From Deroplatys truncata (Eukaryota; Arthropoda; Insecta; Mantodea; Mantidae), in contig CM060989.1 of the NCBI GenBank assembly GCA_030765065.1, positions 55,628,001-55,692,000 on the forward strand: 64,000 bases of DNA, given 5' to 3'. The notes below the pieces were generated by a model. The model made no database searches, had not been told where the DNA came from, and saw only the letters and a list, made by a program, of their open reading frames with translations. How positions within the stretch are numbered: position 1 is the stretch's first letter; the number at the start of each line of letters is the position of its first letter. This document shows, piece after piece, positions 56,591 to 64,000 of the stretch. A program made the position numbers and the translations under genes.

Positions 56591-56905
56591 TTTCTTTTCT
56601 AGTTTTTCTTCCTAGCACTATTTATGTCAAATTTGTTTAGTGGAGTTATATTTCCGAGATTTTCCTTGTTGGTTTGAATTTTCAAAAACATACTTTTCCC
56701 AAATGGGGAGGCGTTATTAGACCATCTCTTAAAAGGTTTGACTATCGCTTAAGCGTTCTGTATTCTTGCAATTCCGCCTATATCTACACGGGAACAAGCA
56801 ATAAAACCATGTCTACAAATGTTTATCTCAATTAACATGATGCAGAGCGAAGAATAAACGTTTGTAAGAATGGCTTGTTGAAAAATTCGTTGAAAGTCTT
56901 AACTA

Positions 56906-57523
56906 GCAACATATATTGCAACTATGTGATCAAAACTGCCTTTTTTTTCTGAGCTGATGGTACAGGGGCGTATATAGAATTTTATTTTGGGAGGGGGCGA
57001 AAGTGACTAGCCTGCATCAAATTAAAAATTTGGTACACTTGCAAATAAGACACAGACACCGTTTACAGATATAACAGAAATAAAATGATCAATAGTTATT
57101 ACTTTTGGTTCTGAGGCAGAATCCTTCACTTTTTCTAAGACGTGTGTATTAATATACTTACTACAACATGAATTTTACAAACATATTTTTAATTTAAAAT
57201 TATAGAATCAATGTGTCTGAAAGTTATGTCTGCAGAAACAATAGAAGCTGACACACAAATGGTTAACATCTTGAAAAGGACATAGGCAACCAAAGAAGTT
57301 ATATCTATGAAGCTTCCCATGTTGCCAGATTGTCTAAAGGAAAAAATAAAGATTTCCTTTATGAAGAAATACTTCCCCTTGGGACAGATTTCAGCTAAAA
57401 TGTTACATATTGCCTTTCCCTACCAAAGAAGAAATTTCGGGTGGCAGGGAACCCTTGGCCTTCCTTTATACGCTCCTGTGATGGCACGTGGTTTAAAACA
57501 TTTAAATGAAGAAATCAAATTTT
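56906..57523. other. Anonymous interval
   Basis: A 72-codon plus frame (57307-57525) has no recognised domain. Confidence 0.4.
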
Positions 57524-58332
57524 AAAAAAACTGTTGTTACATTCACATGAGTTTCCCTAACCTTTATCGTTTATAGTGGATATGCAAACTATTCTTAAAC
57601 TACTTCATTTTAATCGAGATACACATTTGCAGAAATAGCTAAATTACACATTTCGTTATATATACAAGCGAACAGTGATAGTCAAATGTTTAATAACTGG
57701 ACTCTATATTCTGGCCTTAAAATTCCATACTCACGAATAGAGTTTTGAACAATGCGAACCATTAAAAATGGATATCTCGGAAATGGCGTATGCTACAAAA
57801 AAAACTTATTTAAATAAATTGTGTGTTTTAAAGAGATCTACATTTTTTGTGTAGTACCTTTCGTCCATAGATCAACGTTTACCAGTTAAACAGGATTATA
57901 CCAAATTCCTTTAGAATGAAGTGGACTTCACAGGCTATTCCCAGAAAATTCAAAATATACATTTTATTTATCATGTAAACATCTTTAGTATATGGTATTT
58001 TAATCATAATTGTTAGAGCCATTTTCAGAAAATAAAACAATTTCTAAAAATCCTCCATGTAAAGGGAGGGTTGGGGTGTAGGGATATTCTTGAAAACCTT
58101 GGTATCGCATCTTTGGAAGATACTTAACTTAAATAACAAGTTTGGTATTTATCCGACTTCTCGTTTTTGAGTTATGCTGTTCAGTGGCGCATAGGACCTT
58201 TTTATTAAAAAAAAATCTTTGGGGTTAAGGGACCTCAAAACATGTATTTACGAGAAAATCTCGGTATCAACTTTTTTGGGTGGAATGGAATACTTTCTCT
58301 ACCTTCTCTGTACGTGGTAGAAAAAGCAAAAA
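57524..58332 (+). mobile_element. Old RepA relative, both ends present
   Basis: AAAAAAACTGTTGTTACATT to GTGGTAGAAAAAGCAAAAA. It has old-branch segments (TAGCTAAATTACACATTTCG, GTGGACTTCACAGGCTATT), and the CA tract has collapsed to GTTCAGTGGCGCATAGGACC. This is the best full-length representative of the old branch. Confidence 0.75.
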
Positions 58333-58889
58333 GTCAGTACGAATGCTGGGCCTTGAACCAAACGAATCCTCGGTTTTTCATGCCGATGGTCTATTTAGAT
58401 TCAATTTTCGGAGAAAGAGGCAACATTTCCAGAGTAAATGCATTGTAAACGCTGTCCAAAGTGCAGCATGGCACAATCCCAAAATGTTGACGACTTCAGT
58501 TTATCGATGACGGGGCATTATCGTGCCTACACTTGTGGGAGAAACTTCTCAAAGAAATTTCACAATTTCCTTGCAAAGCTTCGTGCGTTTGTACTGCAGA
58601 CACTGCAAAAACACAATGTCTGCTCAGGTGAAAATGAAGGAAACCAAACACAAAGCAATGTAAACACCGTGACTTTCTGTTTCGTTCAGATAAGACGTTA
58701 TACAGTAGCAGTTGTTCAGTACACGTTGAGCGTTTCTATCAGAACTTAAGACACTAGCAATGTTTTAAACTGCACTTTCATAATTTCTAAACTTATTAAA
58801 CAATCATTAGATATATTATTCGTTTTGTTCAACTCCAAAAATAGTAATGGTCCAATTCCAGCACGGCATATGATTCCCAAATGACCTCT
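58333..58889. other. Anonymous interval
   Basis: The 103-codon plus frame 58438-58749 starts MHCKRCPKCSMAQSQN and has several Cys; no recognised domain and no second copy in the window. Confidence 0.35.
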
Positions 58890-59653
58890 TATCGAGATAA
58901 ACATTTACAGATACTAAACCTATTGCTAATTTTCTTGTAGGTGCAAGGGGAATATGGCAGGCTTTAAGGGATAGTCAAATCTTTTAAGAACTGGTTGCTA
59001 TGTGGAGAATTGCATTCTCTTTGCATGTCTAGGACATAAAAAAAATAATAACGAATTCCCAGTTGAGAAAAAGTATAAGTATTGGAAAATTCAAACAAAT
59101 AACAACGAATATCTCTGAAATGGTTGACTCTAGAAAGAAAAAAATTGGATATTACATAAATTGTGTGTTTTACCGAGATCTACAGTTTTTTGTGTGTAGA
59201 AACATTGCGGTTTATCAGCTATGAAAAAGCCATTCAAAATGAAGAGGCCCTTTGGGGACATTCCCAGAAAATTCAAGATATACATTTCATTTGTCATGAA
59301 AATATCTTAAACATACGATATTTTAATCAAAATTAATAGAGCTTTTTTGAGAAAATCAAAATTTTCGAAAAATGTTCCATGTAAAAGGTAGTCTGGGTGG
59401 GGGGATTTTCTTGAAAATCTCCGTGTTGCATCTCTGGAAGATACTGAACCTAAATACCAAGTTTGGTGTTTATCCGACTGTTCGTTTCTGAGTTATGCTG
59501 TTCACAGACACCCACACGGACATGTTTCCAAAAATGCTTTCTTTGGATTCAGGAGGCCTCAAAACATATATTTCCGGTAAATTCTCGGTATCGAATTTTT
59601 GGGTGGAATACAATACTTTGCCTACTTACTATACGTAGTAGAGAAAGTAAAAA
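58890..59653 (+). mobile_element. RepA, 5' truncated
   Basis: Starts TATCGAGATAAACATTTACA, about 80 bp into the element, and ends at GTAGTAGAGAAAGTAAAAA. The short microsatellite reads CACAGACACCCACACGG. Confidence 0.8.
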
Positions 59654-59896
59654 GGTTCAAAATAAAACCCACCATTTTCTGGTCTGCAGTGACCCAAAAT
59701 GAATATTTATACTATGCTGGGCCTCGTGTTCGGACACTCGAAAGCAAAACGTTTTTTCCTTAACGTCCGAGCCTCAATTATCATCTTTACTACAAAATCA
59801 TATTTTCATATTGCCCATAGTAATACAAACAAACTTGTAGTTGGGAAAAGAAGCCGAGGAAATTTAATATTCTTAATTTTTCTGACATTTATCTAC

Positions 59897-59970
59897 AGCA
59901 AATAGAGAAAGTTCCGCGTGGTTTTAAAAAAGGTCAATATCGAGATATCACCAGAAACTTAAGCTTTTAG
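59897..59970 (-). mobile_element. RepA 3'-end scrap
   Basis: AAATAGAGAAAGTTCCGCG and TCAATATCGAGATATCACCA resemble the terminal 70 bp of RepA in minus sense. Confidence 0.35.
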
Positions 59971-59974
59971 ATTT

Positions 59975-60151
59975 CTGGTTTCCAACTACGGAATGCGCCC
60001 CAGTTTGATCCCATCCAGGTATAGGACCGATGCCCATTCAGCATTGTGAGGAAAGTGAGGAGCTGCGATAGGTAGTGATTACGAACACATTATGCTGGCC
60101 ACATCCCTCCCCGTATCGGTCTGAGCCCTTATTGGGCTGTAGCGCCACGGG

Positions 60152-60193
<42 letters not shown>

Positions 60194-60194
60194 T
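59975..60194 (+). mobile_element. Retroposon 3' end with (ATT)n tail
   Basis: A GC-richer segment ending GGGCTGTAGCGCCACGGG runs straight into about 14 ATT units (60152-60194). Such a change of composition into a short-unit tail is typical of LINE or SINE 3' ends. No coding motif was recognised, and no second copy is in the window. Confidence 0.4.
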
Positions 60195-60202
60195 TAAAAA
60201 CC

Positions 60203-60330
60203 ATTCTATTTTCTCTTCCACATCCCTGTAATAGGTAGAGGAAGTACTGTATCCCACCCAAAAATTTGATATGAAGATTGCATCGGAAATACATGTTTTG
60301 AGATCCTCTGAGCTTTCCCACCCCCAAAAT
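60203..60330 (-). mobile_element. RepA 3'-end fragment
   Basis: GGTAGAGGAAGTACTGTATC, CCACCCAAAAATTTGATATG and GGAAATACATGTTTTGAGAT follow the RepA 3' region in minus sense, stopping before the CA tract. It may belong with 59897-59970, separated by the retroposon. Confidence 0.6.
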
Positions 60331-61048
60331 ATAAAATTACAAAAAAGACCGCAGGCGCGGTATTCTCTCATACACACGCATTTGCTACCTGCATAAGCAT
60401 AAACGAATGGTGTCATTTTTAAAGGGCCAAGGTAGGTTCTTCTGGGCAATTATTTGCATTGACTATGTGCTGGTTAACAATCTCTACTTTAAAAGGATCA
60501 AAGACAAAGAAATAAATCCGCGTCTGGGAACACATCTAACACAATTATTTTCTCTTCCATGTGCCACAACGGACGCTGGCCCATTTCCTTTGTTTTTATT
60601 CCGTTCTTATTGTTACAGACCTCACCCAAATTTCTCTACCAGATGAATCATCCGACCGCTATGCTGGCTCGGAAAACACCCATTACGTCATTACAACAAA
60701 AAATAAAGAAATACAACTGAAATAAAATGAACCTATCTAGTAGGTAGAGCCGCCACTACGTCGAGGTAGCGCTTCAGTTTGTTTAGTATTCATCCAACGA
60801 TAATACACTAATGTGTCTAGGTATTAAAGTACACACCGTCGCGCCGATACCGCCATAATTATTTGCAAGATTTCCTGGTCACGAAATCAAACATTTCAAA
60901 TACTTACTTACTGATAAACTACTACAATCTAATACATGTGAAGGGTACAGAGGAAAAACAATCAAAGTCCACCTTTGGCGAAATTTAAGATTCTGGTACC
61001 AATGGATTCTATGTATGTAGTACTACAATCCAAAAGCTTCATACATGG
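60331..61048. other. Anonymous interval
   Basis: No element recognised; the 79-codon plus frame 60407-60646 has no known domain. Confidence 0.4.
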
Positions 61049-61923
61049 AAAAAATCTGATGTGTTACACTCACATGACTTTCTCTACTCTTGTACAAACT
61101 ATTTTTTACAAACGCTTATTCTCCATCTACTTCATGTTAATCGAGATTAAACATTTGCAGACACTATCTTATTGCTAATTTTCTTAGAGATGTAAGGGGA
61201 ATATATAAATACAGCCTTTAAGCATAGACATTACTCTTTAATAGCTGGTTGCTATGTGCAGCACCATTCTCTTTGCCACAGATTAATACTCTTTGCATAT
61301 CCAAGACAAAAAAAAAAAAATGAATAAGGAATTCCCATTTGAGAAAATAAGTATTGAAAAATCTAAGGGAATAACAAGCAAAATGGTTCACTCAACAAAA
61401 AAAAAATGTATATGGCATAACGCGATGTACATTTTTTGTGTAGTAAAAGTTTTCTATCTCTTATGGTTTACCACTTATGCAAAAGTCGTTCACAATGAAG
61501 AATACTTTTGGAGACATTCCCAGAAAATTCGAGATATACATTTCATTTTTCATGAGGATATCTTAAACATATGAAATTTTAATCAAAATCGTTAGAGCCA
61601 TTTTTGAGAAAATTAAAATTTTCGATAAATGTTCCATATAAAGGGTAACCTGGGGTAGGGGGATTTTCTTGAAAACCTTCGTGTCGCATCTCTGGAATAT
61701 ACTGAACCTAAATACCAAGTTTGGCGTTTATCCGACAGTTCGTTTCTGAGTTATGCTGTTTACAGACAGACAAACAGACAGACACATACACGGACATGTT
61801 TCCAAAAATGTTTTTTTGGATTCAGGGGGTCTCAAAACATGTATTTCTGGTGAAATCTCGGTATAGAATTTTTGGGTGTAATACAATACTTCCCCTACTT
61901 ACTATACGTAGTGAAAGTAAAAA
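61049..61923 (+). mobile_element. RepA, complete, long subfamily
   Basis: AAAAAATCTGATGTGTTACA to GTAGTGAAAGTAAAAA. It carries the subfamily insertion (AGATTAATACTCTTTGCATA, about 61281). The microsatellite is a mixture, CAGACAGACAAACAGACAGA then CACATACACGG, showing the tract can be (CAGA)n-like as well as (CA)n. Confidence 0.9.
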
Positions 61924-62272
61924 CCACATGTAATCCATACAAAATCAGCATAGATAAAAGGTGTCCAGGCGAAAAACAATCAAAAGTCCTTTATGAAATG
62001 GAAAAACATTCAGAGTCCATATACATTTTAAATGAGAGTAATTTTGTACTACTTCAGAAGAGTTTATTCTTTTAAATGTTGGTCAGCTTGGGTGTTTTAA
62101 ATGTGTGACATACCTTAGCTCCTTGGAGTCCCTTGTTATTGTTGACACAAAGTGCCATGCGCAGACTGAAAAGTAGCCAAAACCTTTCTAATCAAGTTTA
62201 ATTTCACTCTCCAAGGAAAATTACGACGACCTAGAATCCCTAAAGAAATTCTGTTCTGAAAATACTCAGCTC
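61924..62272. other. Anonymous interval
   Basis: AT-rich, no features recognised. Confidence 0.45.
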
Positions 62273-62740
62273 TATTTTTCAAGATTACCAGTAGTTAACA
62301 ATGAGTAATTTGGTGTAGAGATAAACTAATTAATTTCATTTGTTTTATGTTACGTTATTCAAAGGCAAACAGTTATGCATAATATAAACCTATAAAGTGG
62401 ACTAAGGTTGTTTTGTTCAAAATTACCCTAGTCAACAACGGGTAATTTGGTTTAGATATTAAATAATTAATTTTATTGGTGTTTTATAGGTTACATTTTT
62501 CTAAGGCCAACAGTTACATAAAATGTAATCTATTCTATAAAACAAGTGGAATGTGATTGTGTTTTCAAGATTACCCGTAGTAGTTTCATGTGGAGATGGC
62601 ATTAATGTTTTTGGTCTCTTATAGATATTACTAAATAATATCCCACAAATATTGTTTACATTTTTCTAAGGCAAACAGTTATGTATAATGTAAAACATTC
62701 TATAAAGTAGGTGGACTATGATTGTTTTTGTTTGTAATCA
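62273..62740 (+). repeat. Three degenerate tandem units of about 150 bp
   Basis: Each unit has TTTTCAAGATTACC(A/C)GTAGT or a variant, then ATTAAT-rich sequence, then (A/T)TTCTAAGGCAAACAGTTA and (CT)ATAAAGTGGACTA. Units are about 145, 150 and 170 bp. This is an old tandem array or a piece of satellite. Confidence 0.65.
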
Positions 62741-62969
62741 TGTGTACCTTTAGTTTTCATTGTTAATAAACAGGACACTATAATACATGACACTAATTTC
62801 AAAAGAAAGTCCCGTTAGAAAAACACCTGAGAATTGATCTAGAAAAAAAAATGTTTTCTTTATGTCTAATGTGCTTAATCTGCTGCGTTTTTAAACTGCA
62901 AAAAATTAAAAAGTCGACTTTGATTGTTTTTTCCCTTGTACCCTTCATATCAAATACACTATTTCTTTA
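62741..62969. other. Anonymous interval
   Basis: Nothing recognised. Confidence 0.45.
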
Positions 62970-63178
62970 ATTACTATGGTTCTTAGCGTGAAAGACCGGA
63001 AATTTTGCTCAGACGTCTCTTACCAGGCTTGAAGTTCTTTTACGTGCCGTAAATCTACACGGGACCATCGATTTTACTATCCTTCCGAAGTAAGCCATGC
63101 TAAGGATTTTTACGCCCGAAAAAAATCCATCGCACTCTGTCGGGTTTGAAGTCGCCACTTCGGGAACTAGAGGCTAGG
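62970..63178 (-). mobile_element. SINE-1, 3'-truncated body
   Basis: Minus strand: head from about 63178 with CTAGCCTCTAGTTCCCGAAG and GACTTCAAACCCGACAGAGT, then TTTTTTCGGGCGTAAAAATC, ACGGCACGTAAAAGAAC and GAGCAAAATTTCCGGTCTTT. The A-box half is cut off at the TAGGATG junction. Confidence 0.75.
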
Positions 63179-63277
63179 ATGTAAAGTATTACATTACAAA
63201 AATAAATAAAAAGGCGCGTGAGAGAGCACGTAACTCGAAAACGAGAAACATATCACCACCACAATATGACAAAAACT

Positions 63278-63486
63278 TTTCACTTGAAGGGTAGTTTGGA
63301 CTGGAGGAGGGATTTTCTTGAAGTTCGTGTCACATCAAGTTACACATACGCTTTTCTAAAAACGTTTGTTTTTTAATTTATTCTGGGACCTCAAAATATG
63401 CATTTCCCCAGAAATCTCGACATCGAATTTTTGAGCAAAATTCAGTACTTCCTCTGTCCATTAGATAAATGGTAGAGAAAGCAAAA
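63278..63486 (+). mobile_element. Old RepA relative, 3' part
   Basis: TTGAAGGGTAGTTTGGACTG to AATGGTAGAGAAAGCAAAAC. The CA tract is replaced by ACACATACG. The 5' three quarters are missing. Confidence 0.65.
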
Positions 63487-63559
63487 CATTTACGCCTAGA
63501 TATATTCTATAATACACTGTGAGCTTCACATTGTTCTGTTAATCTCACCATAAAAAATA

Positions 63560-63668
63560 GGTTGTGCTGCACTCTCATAACTTTTTCTGCTCACTCTTGT
63601 ACAATCAATTCTTATAAACGCTTATTCTATTTTCTATCTACTATACGCTGTAGTGAAAATAAAAATTA
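63560..63668 (+). mobile_element. RepA reduced to its two ends
   Basis: TGCTGCACTCTCATAACTTT (5' end, old branch) runs through AAACGCTTATTCTATTTTCT and then directly into CTACTATACGCTGTAGTGAA and AATAAAAA (3' hairpin and terminus). About 750 bp has been deleted, leaving a 109-bp element. Confidence 0.55.
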
Positions 63669-63841
63669 AATTGATCCTGAAATGACCATCAACAACGTCC
63701 TCAAAACAGAACACGACTAATGGTATTTACTTTCCCCATAATATCAAGCAAGTTTTATTAAAGACATTTCTTTCTGCAACGCTTAGTTTGGAGATATTGT
63801 AGAATCTGCGATGTTACTTTTGTTATATTTAATTATTGTTG

Positions 63842-64000
63842 AGCCCCACGTTTGGGAGCCAATTTGCGATGGTAAATTTATAATGTTATTTGTGTATGTG
63901 TGTTTACTTCATGTGGTGAAGCCATTTTGTGACGTGATTCTTTGTTAGGTTTGTAGCTCCATCTGGTGTTAGCAATTTGCGGCAGTATTAGTTTTTGTTT
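63842..64000 (-). mobile_element. LTR boundary with iterated primer-site-like units
   Basis: On the minus strand GGCTCCCAAACGTGGGGCTC at 63861-63842 matches the primer-site pattern of 27536-27554, preceded by CGCA. Two more diverged units follow to the right (CTTCATGTGGTGAAGCCATT near 63907; CTCCATCTGGTGTTAGCAAT near 63957). The LTR itself would lie beyond the window. Confidence 0.45.

Larger units (their letters stand above)
55651..56905 (-). mobile_element. Old RepA relative split by LINE
   Basis: The part at 55651-55890 (CACCCCAAACTACCC, CTCTAACGATTTTGATTAAA, ACACAAAAAATGTAG) continues at about 56600-56905 (TTTATGTCAAATTTG, GACTATCGCTTAAGCG, GAATAAACGTTTGTAAGAAT). The gap is filled by the LINE fragment, which itself holds a SINE. 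The microsatellite region is missing. Confidence 0.7.

Noticed and set aside
58438..58749. Cys-rich 103-codon frame as a zinc-finger gene.
   Set aside because: The Cys spacing (CKRCPKC) does not continue as a regular finger array, and no second exon or homology is recognised.
1..64000. Endogenous viral genes or bacterial contamination.
   Set aside because: No viral polymerase, capsid or envelope motif, and no dense operon-like coding, was seen. The LTR pieces lack coding regions.

Overview
This is a 64-kb stretch of animal nuclear DNA, AT-rich, with no recognisable host gene. The content (mariner/Tc1 transposases of insect type, tRNA-derived SINEs, a LINE 3' end, LTR remnants with a lysine-tRNA-like primer site, long microsatellites) points to an arthropod, most likely an insect with a large, repeat-rich genome; the species cannot be fixed from the sequence alone. 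There are no bacterial features.

The dominant component is one interspersed family, here called RepA: about 870 bp when complete, with roughly 18 young and at least 15 older or fragmentary copies on both strands. By the coordinates given it covers about 20 kb, near one third of the window. Its sense-strand layout is A-run, TCTGATGTGTTAC, an inner ACTTTCTCTACT motif, about 500 bp of conserved unique sequence, a (CA)n tract of very variable length, about 150 bp more, a hairpin (CTACTTAC...GTAGTAG), the inverted copy AGTAGAGAAAGT, A-run. It has no transposase. Sub-terminal inverted repeats, an internal microsatellite, a hairpin about ten bases from one end and insertion into A/T runs resemble the non-autonomous Helentron-associated elements (DINE-1/HINE class); that is an inference.

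The second component is Tc1/mariner DNA transposons from at least six families, all broken: a 1258-bp DD34D mariner with intact TIRs and TA duplications but two frameshifts (17295-18552); four internally deleted derivatives of a long-TIR family (1649-2692, 5124-5657, 8219-8887, 47038-47668), each keeping a different slice of the same transposase; long-TIR elements at 21288-22097 and 44635-45272; and transposase scraps at 16242-16592 and 38814-39316. Other inverted-repeat elements lie at 31646-32419 (TTAA target), 34795-36270, 37058-37241 and 52018-52632.

Retroelements are three tRNA-derived SINE families, a LINE 3' end (55891-56590), a retroposon tail ending in (ATT)n (59975-60194), and pieces of an LTR-retrotransposon family (22985-24813, 26605-27554, 48840-49547, 63842-64000) with iterated primer-site-like motifs beside the LTR.

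Many elements are nested: RepA in RepA, RepA in an LTR, RepA in a palindromic element, a mariner derivative in RepA, and SINE in LINE in RepA. The remaining intervals are anonymous AT-rich DNA, with a few GC-richer patches (29490-29890, 49850-49930, 55290-55540), one strongly G-depleted strand (7021-7301), and small ORFs of unknown meaning. Nothing here works together as a pathway; the window reads as a gene desert shaped by transposition.
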